A stretch of DNA of 64,000 bases, from assembly GCA_009760855.2 (NCBI GenBank), contig WPIO01000007.1:5206501-5270500 (forward strand). The letters run 5' to 3'. This document shows, one piece after another, positions 45,401 through 56,145 of the stretch (position 1 is its first letter; each line of letters begins with the position of its first letter). Source of the DNA: Cristatella mucedo. Taxonomy: Eukaryota; Bryozoa; Phylactolaemata; Cristatellidae. A program made the position numbers and the translations under genes. Below the pieces are notes generated by a model that saw nothing but the letters and a program-made list of their open reading frames with translations, had not been told where the DNA came from and ran no database searches.

Positions 45401-46795
45401 ACCGACCCGGTGCAGCCAGCACTGCCGCCGCCCGGAGCGCGTTCAGCTGGGCCGGCCTTCGTCACTGGTCCGTGTTGTGCTTGTGAACTTGCAACATTCC
45501 GACGATGGCTTGCACCAGAAGGTTTTTGCGCTGTCACGTTGCATTGCATACGAAGTTTCGCAAGCGTATCGGAAGACCTTACCCGGCTCGCTTGAAAATG
45601 CCGAGCGTGGCGGATGAGGCCCGCCCCACGTTCGCATCTGTCATGTTCCGTGCTGCTGCCTTGCTTGCCACCGCGGCTGGACGTCTCGTGGCTGCTGCCT
45701 TGCGGCCGCTGGAGATCGAGAGCTGACACACGGTCGGTCGGTCGGTCTGGCGACTGGCCAGCCCCTTATTTCCAACGTGCTGTCACCTGTTTGTCGCCCT
45801 GGAATAATGATGGCGGCACGTGTCGCAACGGCGCTGCCGGCATTCGGTGTTGCAATGTAGCTTGCTAAGTAATGCGGTTCTAAGTATGCGTAACAGATTG
45901 CACATGAGAAGACTTGGATGGGGGGGGGGAGTCAGCGCACGCCTCTCTCCCGTGCCAGCGAGAGCTGGGCAGAAAAAACGCGCTGCATAGTAGTAAGAAG
46001 GCCTGCAAACATGCGGGCATGCACGAACGCCATCCCTCGCCCTTGGTTGTGCGCTGTGAACAAGCGTATGGTCAGTGGCGCGAAGTTGTACTGCCTCCAA
46101 CCAAGCCTTCGGCCCCTATTCGTGTAAAACTAATGCCATTCACCAGATGGCTGTTGCCATTTACCAACTGGCTTGCTTGTTACCATTTGCCATCTAAGGG
46201 CAGCTTGCTATTCAAACCTGGCGGCACCTTTCTAGCGTTAGGACTGCTAACCGTAGTGCAAAGCTTTATGCAGTTCGAAGGTTCCAAATCTGCTCATCTT
46301 GATCCGTGCAATAATGTCGTTAGCCAAGCTGCATGCACATTTCACTTGTGCCTGGCCTACCAGTGGTGGCTGCTAGGTGACCTTTCAGCCAGCTACGTAC
46401 ATTGATCATCCATGTATGCTTTAATCTTTACCACATGTCCTGCTTAAGATTCATCGACTTAATAGCTATGGATAAGCCTTGTGTCACCACCTTTAAGTCG
46501 GATGACCTAATCCTAGCATTACTCCAGCATGGCTGCGCGTAATCTGGGCATTTCAAAGTGATGTCATTAGTATATATGTAACCATGTAACTAAGAATAAT
46601 TTTTCCTTGCAGGTGCAGCTTCCTCCCACCACCACCACCACCCGCGGCCCCCCCGTGAGGTTGTGCTTTGTCCATGATTCAGTCCATGCTGCTAACCAGG
46701 GGTCCTAGTGCTGCCACCCATTGGTCCCGAGTGTCGTTCTTGTGTGCTTTTGCATGCATGTCCAAGCATGATACTTGTCTTGACATCAGCTCTTG
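42358..46795 (+). other. mkx 3' flank, no second gene seen
   Basis: Presumed 3' UTR and downstream DNA. It contains a (GA)13 run at 42424-42450 and G runs at 42386-42395, 43616-43624, 44676-44688 and 45920-45929. An AATAAA occurs at 44662-44667 but cannot be tied to a transcript end. Open frames (for example 45388-45729 - and 45914-46405 +) match nothing known. No LINE or SINE recognised. Confidence 0.45.
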
Positions 46796-46799
46796 GTTA

Positions 46800-46885
46800 T
46801 TACATCTGTTGAAGTGAGTTTGTAAAGTGCAGATATATGGTTCTCTTAAGGTTCTATACAGAAGGCTGTTATTATTATCATCCAC
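46800..46885 (+). mobile_element. Short LINE-type tail
   Basis: GTTTGTAAAGTGCAGATATATGG, GGTTCTCTTAAGG and a TTATTATTATC end follow the common tail layout. Only ~80 bp. Confidence 0.5.
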
Positions 46886-47084
46886 GGTACTGTCAAAGGC
46901 GGTTTTGGCTACTTGTTGCCTGTGACGATAAGGAAAAGATCTTATTTTGGAATTTTTTTTAGAGCAGGGCTACCGTGTAAGTGTGCAGGATGAGGCAACC
47001 GGTACATACGTTTCTGTAGTATAGTATGTACATGTGTACAGTTCATATGCACAGTATTTAAAACACCCCTTCTTGACTCAAGAG

Positions 47085-47445
47085 TTCAAAATCCTTTGGA
47101 GACCGTGCATTTAGTTCGTATGCTCCTAAAGCCTGGAATTCCTTCTTGACTTGCGTCAGAACATCCCCTGACTTGACCACATTAAAAAGAATTTAAAAAC
47201 ACCTATTTAGGACAGCATTTAGTGGGTCCCTGTGATTCGTCCTTCATGTGCTTATGCGTGCTGACACTGTGCATGCTGCCACTAACCATTTTATTCATGT
47301 TTATCAAGCATGATATTACTCACCATTCCCTTTGCAGCAGACGTAAAGCATCCTGCATTTCCCTTTGCAGCAAATGTAAAGCACCTAGAAAGAGATTTGA
47401 GTTCTCTGGGGGCACTTTATCAAGCTCGTTATTATTATTATTATT
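47085..47445 (+). mobile_element. LINE family A 3' end
   Basis: From AAAATCCTTTGGAGACCGTG (the FGDRAF region) through the 3' UTR (AGTGGGTCCCTGTGATTCGTC) to the (ATT)n tail at 47427-47445. The TTCCCTTTGCAGCA...GTAAAGCA block is duplicated (about 47323-47350 and 47359-47383). Confidence 0.85.
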
Positions 47446-49684
47446 AGAGTTGCCAAACCTTGTGTGAGGTTAGTGAAGGGCTAATGGTAGTGTTAACATT
47501 ATTAGAGCACTTAGAGATAACTCAATCTCATTCTAGATATAAATATAAATAAAATTAAATATACTGGAAAGAAAGCAGGCCAATTGATTAGTGCTAATTT
47601 GCAGTGATTGCAGCATGCACAAACATACATACATGGATAATCCATGCAGACAATGCAAACGCTATGAGGGACACATGGGTTGTAGCTTCTTTTTAAATGT
47701 CGTCAGAAGTCGGGCTTGCCCGGTTCGGCAGAGAGGGTCAAGGGTGTTGTTTGCACTGACACTGGGCTGGCTGTGTGTGTAGGTAGTTGAAGGATTAGTC
47801 TGGAAGCCAAAGTCTGACCGGGGCAGATTCTCCTCATGCTAGTCACCCCGAGACATCGTCCGAATGGTGGTGTTAGATCCAACTGCAGAACTCAATCTAG
47901 CTGACACATTGGGAAATCAGATGTGACATTCAGGTTGCTCGGTGTGTAGGGCAGCTAGCTGGAAATAATTGGTCTCTTAGTTAAGCTAGTTGTCCGCCAA
48001 TTTAAGGCAAAGCGAACGAAAAAATCTGGGCTGGAGCTCACGGAGAGTCCTGCTGCCACTTCGACTTCGGATGATTGGCCAGCAGGTGTGTAATGAGAGA
48101 CTTGCTGCAACTGGTTATCCCTGCACCTCACAACTAACAAGTGGCAGGGATAAGCAGTTAGCACAAGTGTGACAGACCAAGTCGCAATCAAGCGACTCGA
48201 CTCCGGATGGCAGTGGTTCTCGGGAGTGGGGTTGCCTTGTAGCCCAAGCGCTGGCTACAAGATGAGTCGCTAAGTGCAGCAGTCGCACTTCGTGAATAGG
48301 AATTCGTTGGCACTTAAACTCGACGACTGACCTTAAAACCGGATCTGCTTCCTACCGACCACCATTTGCATACTGCCCAGTGCAGGTGCTTGCCAGCAGG
48401 CCTGTTAATGGCACGGTCTGGTTTGAAAGCAAACCACGGTTCCTTGACACGAAGTGGTGGCATGCATTAGCTGTCATGCTCACAGCTATTAATGTCTCCA
48501 GCCAATTCAGCATCTGTGAACCCATTGGCTTCTCTTAACATGGGCTGTTACTGTTTACCACGTGAGTGGAACCGTGAGCCGGATGCTGCAAATGGTCGAG
48601 GCGTTTGCACCATTGGCGTGATCACGGTGCGATGTACCGGAGATTCGTCACCCAATTCTGGCTTCACCATTGAGTTAGGGAAGGGGGGCAGTGGCTGGTT
48701 TGCTGGTTCTGAGGCGGTTTTTGGAACAAAGCCGGAACCTGCTGTCTGATTTCGAATTCATCAATTACCATTAATGAGCTATTCGGTTCCCACGCGGCAT
48801 TTTTTTCTATTTTCCTCCTTGTTCGTGAAGGGCTCAGCAACGAAATAGGTTCCTACTTAAGCTTATAGTAGTTTTGAATGAAGATCGGTTGTCTTTGGAG
48901 TTAAGTTTAGGCAGCTGTGACCCAAGTGTTGATGTGATGTTTTATCGGCAGGAGAGGGCTGCTTGGCTAAAGTGCAGCTTGTCTGTTTGCGGTCAAGAGT
49001 CCGACCACGATGAAACTGCAGCCTGTCTGCATGCTCCAAACTGGTGTCTGCCACGCCTGCTGCTGCTGCGTGCACTTTGTGCTCTCAAGAGCAGCTCTTA
49101 TTTTGATCCCGTTTCGTGACCTAGCAACCTCTGACCTTCCGGTCTAGTGACCGTGGTCTGGTTAGAGAAGAAGTAGGAGGCAACACACTGGCTGCATCAT
49201 CGACCGTGCCTTGAAGGCAGTGACTCAAGAGACGGATTTATAAATTAATCTCAGCCATAGGCCAACTGGAGGCAGCCTGGCCTTTGCATCCAATTCGGAG
49301 TCGACCGCTCAGCAGGCACGCAGTTACCTACGCTTGTCTGGCACGAGCACGACTTGAGTGGCGACGGTGGCAGACAGATCCCCACGCACTGCATCAACAT
49401 TACCTATCAAGGGGGAGGGTTGGTGTGGTGGTTGTGGTGGTGTTGTGTGGATGCGTATTTGTGCGTATCAAATCACTCACGTACTGCACTACCGAATGGG
49501 TGCAACTAACCGTTTTCACAGTCAAAAACATGATAGTAACAGCCATTCTCGGTCCATGATGCTGTTGCAGCGATACAGTCAGTGATACAGGAGCCGCATT
49601 CTCACGGTCCATTCAGCTGTCTTTAGCTTACTCATCCCTCGCCTCCCTCATCTACCTAACTAAAGTGGAAGGTCGGCTAATTCA
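47446..49684. other. No gene seen
   Basis: 47485-47720 has faint LINE-tail traces on the minus strand (CACTTAGAGATAACTCAATC, CTTTTTAAATGTCGTC). The remainder is unassigned. Confidence 0.4.
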
Positions 49685-50284
49685 ACAGCCTCATTTATAT
49701 AGCAAAAAGAAGAGCCTAAGCATATTAGCTGCTTTCCTACCACTTAACAGTTTGTGCTGAACGATTGCCTTCTTTGGGCTCAAAATACTATTTATGATAA
49801 TTAAGAGAACTAAATCTCCATCCTTGTGCTTAGCATCACAAGAGCAAGAGGAGCAATAACTAAGGCGGCTTATAACATGGTATTGCAGCATGCTTTGACA
49901 GGCCTGCAAAAAGCACCGAAGAAGACGCTCGGCGCTACGCGGGTGGAAAGTAGTCGGACCCCTGGCTAGCAACTTGGACCGATTGAATCGTGCGGACGTA
50001 AGCCGGCAAACCGCACAGGAACTACGAAGGCAAGCTCATTAGGGTACAGGGAAGGCTGAGTGAAACAGATGCATCAATCTTAAGATGAGCATCGATTGGT
50101 GTAAAATCGTTACGGGTGATGACAGTACCCAGACTGTTGGTGCCTAGGAAATGAAGCCCCGATCACCAAAAGATTTCTATTCAGTAACGGAACGATAGCC
50201 GAACAGCAAAGGGTGCACACTACACTATAGGATCGGTAAGGTCAGATGCGTAGGCTGGTGCTTGTGGGTGGAGAGAGAGAGAGA

Positions 50285-50366
<82 letters not shown>

Positions 50367-50870
50367 CTCTTGAATTCGATTCTATGCTCCTTAGCTCAGA
50401 GAGTGGTGACATATGGCAGCTACCATTGACACCAGACCAGACGAGCTGCTGAGTTTTGCACCAGTTTCAGATGATTAAGGGTACTGGCGCAGTGTATTGA
50501 ATTGCAACGAATTTCGGTTATCTAGGCACGGTACAACGAATGTGCTTACTAGTTTGACTGATGTATTCTTGCGTAAGCAGGCCCGGCCCCTATTTGGCGA
50601 TATTCCTCAGCTGTAAGTAGATCTAGTGGGCAGTGGAGGTTATGCACTCGTTCATTGACGAGTCGTTTTGGAACAGCATGCTCAGCAGGTTGACGTCACT
50701 GAAGCGATGCCAGACGAACCAGTCTTGAGCGTAATGTCGTGCAACTTGAATGTGACGCTCGGCTTGCCCGTGGGGATTTGGTGGATTTTACGGTCATTCA
50801 GCGGGTGGAGGTTGTTGGCCATCCAAGTGCTGATGTAGTAAGTGCGAGCAGCACCCGAGTCTTGGGATCC
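49685..50870 (-). mobile_element. Old family C-like LINE interrupted by GA repeat
   Basis: Tail-like start (CCTCATTTATATAGC, AATTAAGAGAACTAAATCTCC). Near 50450-50475 GAGTTTTGCACCAGTTTCAG equals the NSAAR region seen elsewhere. 50520-50700 follows the LDKDTTSKLV to SLDDH region in diverged form, and GTTGGCCATCCAAGTGCTGATG near 50814 corresponds to the RTWMAA region. Strongly diverged. Confidence 0.6.
50268..50365. repeat. (GA)n microsatellite
   Basis: About 48 GA units with one GGGA interruption near 50287; read as Arg-Glu repeats in one frame, not a protein. Confidence 0.97.
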
Positions 50871-52401
50871 ACTCCCATCCTTCCTGTCATCTGCTTATGT
50901 CTGGTATTGCCTTTTTGTCGTCAGGCCTGGCGCGATCGACGTGTACAACTTGGAAGGCAAGGAGCTGAATGCTGCCGTAGCACTCACGGCTCTTGCAAGT
51001 GCCCGTATGTGAGCTCTCTCCACCAGCCAGCCAGAGGAGCATGCCAGCCGGAGACGTCGCAGCTTCCGTCGAGATGCCACCGCGGCAAGCGAGATGGCAG
51101 CAAGCTGGGCGTGCAAGATCTCCCAACTGGTGCTGCTGCTGCAGGTCTGCCATCTGTCGGCAGACGGCAGATAATGCATGACGAGCGAGGTGGCTGCAGC
51201 CATGCCATGGCTAGACTTCCGGTGCGCTCATTCTCCCCGCAAGGGAGTAGCCTCCCCCATGCTCGCCAGCCTGCCGGTGCTCTCTCGTGGCTGCCGGCCG
51301 ACCCGCTGCTGCGTTTATTACCTAAGGACTTTAGCCGACCATGTATGTAAGACCTGCCTACCTACAGCGCAGCTCTCGTTGTCACCAGCAGCAGCGCTGC
51401 TTGTTGAATCGCATTGACCAGTTCTTTCCGGCTTGAGAAGGCCGGAAGCCAATCGCCGAGGGCAGAGGGCGGCGGCCACCCGTGTGCTCTGCGCATTGTT
51501 GGCCTCGGTGCTCGATTTTGAATTGCTTATGTTAAGTTAGCGCCTATGGCCATCTTAGTTACGTGCTCGACTTGCGGGCTTTTTTTCGACTTCATTAAAG
51601 AGAAGTTATGAATTGCATCCACGCTTTTTCCTGTCGGGTCAGCTGCCTGAGTCGCCTGTGCTTGAGCGATGCAGATGTGGCACCGGCCAAGAGCAGGAGG
51701 CTCTACCATTCCAGTCGGAGAGCGAGGTCGACAGGCTGTTGCTGCTCGACGTGCGGCGTCGGTGTGTGTACGCGAGTGATGCTGTTCTTTTGCAAAGCTT
51801 GAAGGCTGGTCTTCGGCATCTTTTTGTGCACATCTCATTTCCAGCATACAGGGCTTTTTCCTTTATGCCGGTTGTTGGCACATTTATGCATCTAGCGATC
51901 TCGGGATACCTAATCAGGAAACCGAAACAAGATCTATGAGCTTTCTTTATTAGTGATTGTGCGGCTCTTGTATACTTACGTCAAACTGGGGCAATATTGC
52001 GCACCAGGTGCATTTCTTTCAAATCGGCACCTTTAGAAGTCTGGTTCGAATCTTGCTGGCAACCGTATGTCAGTAGCCTTAGTAACTTAAGTGTTAAGGT
52101 CTGGCCTGCCTGCATCGTCGTTTTCAGTGTCGGCCATGGGGCACTTCCCCTTTTCTTACTGTTGCTTTTTTTTCCTATTGTAGCTCTACTATTTTAACTT
52201 ACACGTAATTAAGCAGGCTGATTCGTTATCCATGTGTTGAACAGTTTATCACGGCTATTCAGCACTGATTGCATCATCATGCGACTCGCTCTCCCTCAAG
52301 TTCACTGTGCAGCCACCCATATTCCATTCTCTGGAGCCATCTGTGCTTGCAGGTATACCAGCTGTTGCAATTACAAAATACAGTATGCAGTATGCTAGAA
52401 A
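50871..52401. other. No gene seen
   Basis: Frames at 50739-51350, 50895-51203 and 51613-51939 overlap each other on both strands and match nothing recognised. A coding exon cannot be ruled out by eye. Confidence 0.4.
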
Positions 52402-52575
52402 TAAAAAAGTAGCTGATTGTTTTTAGCAGCCTTTCTTGTCTAGCGGCAGAGGAGCCTTAACGGCTGTCACCACTGCTTGCAATTGGCAACAAAGGATCGC
52501 CCACTGCAGGATTCGAACCCACGACCTGGGTTGTGAAGAGCGAGCACCTTACCTCCTGGGCTATCACGACCCACA
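52402..52575 (-). mobile_element. SINE1 copy (GTGCTCGCTCTT subtype)
   Basis: Minus strand: GATAGCCCAGGAGGTAAGG box A, GTGCTCGCTCTTCAC, perfect box B GGTTCGAATCC (about 52510-52520), GGGCGATCCTTTGTTGCC body and the end AAACAATCAGCTACTTTTTT. Confidence 0.88.
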
Positions 52576-53536
52576 AGAAGTGGCTTTTTAAAGTGCTTTG
52601 TATGATAACAAGAAACAACGAAATGATGGTTCGCTGCATGGTCTCAGCACTACCTTATGACAAGCAATAACCATCTAGCAAGGCCACAGCAGCCCGAGTC
52701 CTGCAACCCGAGGAAAAATTCCGAGTACATACGGTGTCTTAGGGTGGATTTGTTGGGCCACGTGTATGCCAACACAAACGTGTGACAGAGCGACCTGGGA
52801 GGTTTTAGGCTTGCTATCCGAAGCCCTGCTGAGCATGACTGAACGTGAGTAAGCCTGTGCCTGACTTGATCCTAGCCAGCGCCTCTTCTGCTATTGGTAA
52901 CCAAGTGCCTGCTTGCTGCCTTTGCGTGCATCTTCATGTATTTGCGTTCATACAAGTGATAACGTTTACTCACTTGAGTTTGCTTGCTCATCCTGGTGTC
53001 GTTATTTAACTCGCGATGACTACACATGTTTTCTAGCAATGTTACAGCCGTTCTAGGTGTTGAGTGCAATATGCCTGTATATAGCTGCTACTTGAGCCTG
53101 GGTGTGCACCTATTTATCTCTACTTTAGTATAGCGATTCATCTGCAAGTGCTTTGCGGAACATGTCAAATCACTCAATGATATAGGTGTCTCGCTTACCA
53201 GAAGTGTAGCCATTTTTTTGCCACAACAACAGGGATCAATGCACTGAGAACTCTGCCTGCAGACACCAATGGTAACCGGCCATTGGTTTGGGGATTGCAG
53301 GCAGCTGACCCTGGTTCCTAGACCAACCCAATGCGCGCCAGGCAGCAGGACTCGTTTTTCGTCTGCCTGTGTGTGATTGATGGTAATGGTGCCTGATGGT
53401 ACCTCGATGGTAAGTTCAAGGTAGGCTCATTCTTGACTTAATCCTGGTTAAACCCTGCAGTTATCCACGTGAGAAGTTACTTGCTCTATTTCGAGTACGT
53501 GTAGGTGTTTAGGGGCTCAGCCCCATCCAACAAGAC
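52576..53536. other. No gene seen
   Basis: No coding or repeat feature recognised. Confidence 0.45.
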
Positions 53537-53650
53537 TGCCATTGATAAAGAGGTCGAGTTTCAAACCATTTGCACCACGACCACCATCTTGGCTGTCATC
53601 GATAAAGAGGTTGAGTTTCAAACCATTTGCCCCACGACTACCATCTTGGC
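53537..53650. repeat. 57-bp tandem duplication
   Basis: Two adjacent 57-bp copies (53537-53593 and 53594-53650) built around GAGTTTCAAACCATTTGC and CCACCATCTTGGC, with about five differences. Confidence 0.92.
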
Positions 53651-55094
53651 TTTATGACTTATGACTGGTTAGACCGAGAGGACTTAACATGAGTGTGGGG
53701 CCTAGAGCTTCTCGATCGATCGGCCAAAGAAAGGAATAGCCCGGCCAAAGGCGGTGACAAGTTTCCGTGTACACGTCGGCAAAAGGCGCAGTACTTTGAT
53801 TTTGCATACACCCGAACTCTTGCCACCGGCTGATTGGCTTTTGTGCATTCACCATCCCTCCCTTCTGTTAAATGAGAAGCAGTAGCCAGCCAGGATTGGT
53901 GCACGTATGCGGGCTAGCGGAGTCGTCCTGGTTTGCATACACGGTTCGCAAGGTGACCCGACCTAGTTAGCTGACGGCATCCACGGCACCTGGCCACAGG
54001 AAGCAGCAAAGTACTGAAGCTTGGCAGCGGCACCAAGTGGCCCGTCGCAGCAGCTTTACGGCCCGAGCAACGGGCTGTCGGCCAACTCCGAAATTGATTC
54101 TTTATGGCTTAATGCGCTCGTCCTTGATTGGAGTTCGACTTTAGGCCACCCCCATTGTTCGGGTTGGGGGTTGCTATGAGTGTTTTGCTGTCTGCCCTGC
54201 CCAAATAGACCGCTATCGACCTTGTCCAGAGTACCGTGACTGTGCTGGAAAGCGTGGCCTGTGCGCCTGCTTAAGGAACATATGAGGATGCCCAAGGACC
54301 TCCTCCCCAATCTCCATACCGGCGGCTGAGCAGTCCCTCGAGGCGTTGCTTCCGGATCGTTGCATTGCCACATTTCACCTTCACCAAGTGATCACGCCAG
54401 TGATGTTGTTGACTTCGAGGTGGGAACCGAGTGGGCTTGTGTGGCATCAAGTGCCCGATCGCCGCCAGCTCACTATCCAGGCAATGCCCAACCCACAAAG
54501 CTGCAGCCTCGCGTCGGCTTCTGCGTCGTAGAGATCTGGAACCTATGTCTGAACCTCATTGGCCATACCCGGACGGTTGCCCGAGCACCTCACCCACTCC
54601 TCCGGTTGGTTGACCTTTCGGTTCCGACTTTGCTCTTCCATGCTTTGTGGGTGTGTTCGTGTGCGTGCGTGTGTGCGTGCGTGTGTGCACGCGTGTGTGC
54701 GAACGCGAGCTCGCATGCGTCCGTACGTGTGTGTGTGACTCGGGGCAAGCAGACCACGGTGATTGCCTGGCGTGTCGCAGACGTTAGCAAGCTTGCAGGC
54801 TGACTGATTTCGAAAGCCGAAGGAACGACGTTGCCGGTTCAATGGGTGGTCCCGAAACGACTCGAAGCACCTGGTTTCTGGGTGACCAAATGCTTTTGTG
54901 TTTTCTTTCTTTTTTTGGAACCCCGGGTTTCTGCTCTTCTTTTTCAGCTCACGGAATTCCCAAGCTATTTTTCTGTTGACTTAGGTGGCCAGTCCATCAA
55001 GTCACGAGATAAGAAGAAACGTTACATTAAGACATATATTGCGAAACGTCCCGTTAAGAATCTGCATGAATACTTGCTGTAAGAGGGACCATGA
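53651..55094. other. No gene seen
   Basis: Includes a GTGCGTGTG-type simple repeat at 54656-54735. Frames such as 54056-54373 (-) and 54360-54803 (+) are unrecognised. Confidence 0.4.
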
Positions 55095-55560
55095 CGTGTA
55101 GACTATAATGTTAATAAGGAAGGATGTTTACGGTGCCCTACGAGCACATCTTTCTCTAGGCAGCTCATGTAGGCGGAGTAGGAAGTGTGCCAACTGACAA
55201 TAATTCTTTCATTTGGAGCATGCATAAGCACATAAAGGAGAGTTCACATGGACAACGCATGCACTGGGAGGAACTAGTGGGTTCTTAGAATGGATTTAAA
55301 TAATGAACACCTTCGAAATTACGCGAAGGGTCCCAACTGCACTGGTAAATATTCCATATTAGCTAAGGCTTGTTCAATAAAATGCAGTCGTACCAAATCA
55401 GAGGCTTTGGAATGGAGCAACCAGATTGCAGACATAGAGCACGGAGGCACGACCCTTCGGGGGAGGGGGCTAGCAACCCGCGATAGTCGGCTGGTTTGTA
55501 AGAGGTTAAATTTAAGCCTCGGAAGGAGGTCAGGCCCGGAAGGACTTTAGCCATCGTAAC
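55095..55560 (-). mobile_element. Very old LINE 3' part (tentative)
   Basis: Plus-strand landmarks in the usual order: a CTTTCTCTAGGCAGC tail-like piece near 55152, ATGCATAAGCACATAAAGG near 55220, and AGGCTTTGGAATGGAG near 55400 (cf. CCAGGCTTTGGGAGC elsewhere). Weak throughout. Confidence 0.4.
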
Positions 55561-55717
55561 GAATTCTTGGTTACGGTCCTGTGTAGGATTAACGGGTCCC
55601 TGTGTTTGCTCGGCACCAGCGAAACCGAACCACTTCAGTTAGTAGCTTGACGTGGCAAGCACTACGGGACCAGTCGTCTTTTCCATGTTACGCAGCAAGG
55701 TTGTAGCATAAGTGCCG

Positions 55718-55862
55718 AGCTGGTTTGGTCCAGCGGTTAAGGTGCTCGCTCCGACCACGGTCTGACTGGGGTCGTGGGCTCGAGCCCCGAGGCATATGTG
55801 AAGCGCCTGAATAGAGATTAAGTTCTCTTGGGGCGCTATATAAATTAATTATATTTTTTAAT
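55718..55862 (+). mobile_element. SINE2, best copy
   Basis: Head GGTTTGGTCCAGCGGTTAAGG, GTGCTCGCTCCGACC, GTCGTGGGCTCGAGCCCCG (box B-like), then GAAGCGCCTGAATAGAGATT and CTCTTGGGGCGCTATATAAA with an AT-rich end. The last ~60 bp resemble the family A LINE 3' terminus. Confidence 0.88.
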
Positions 55863-55904
55863 ATTTTATATTTACCAAATTTATGCAAAGTATATTTCGC
55901 TTGT

Positions 55905-56145
55905 AATGGCCATCTCCGTATCCATAATGTATCTCCGTCTGTAACTCCACAAAGCCATAAAGACTATTTGGGTGTTACGCAGAACAGTTTTGTATAGCGA
56001 ACTCACAGCCTCAGCGGCTTTCGGTACGCCTTCAGGAGCCAACAGACTTAATCTCGCGAAACAAAGAAAAAGTGGGAAGCATAGCACAGTCAGGAGAGCA
56101 AATGAGGTAGTGAGTAGCATGGAAGTAGCAGCTCAGGACCGCTGA
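55905..56145 (-). mobile_element. LINE family B 3' end, left part of a split copy
   Basis: CCATAATGTATCTCCGTCTG through CAGCTCAGGACCGCTGA matches the B 3' end. The same B copy resumes at 59038 after the family A insertion. Confidence 0.88.

Noticed and set aside
50246-50452. Arg-Glu repeat protein
   Set aside because: Translation of the GA microsatellite inside an old LINE.
51613-51939. 108-residue open frame as a further mkx or unknown exon
   Set aside because: No match to known MKX C-terminal sequence and no convincing acceptor/donor pair; left as unassigned.
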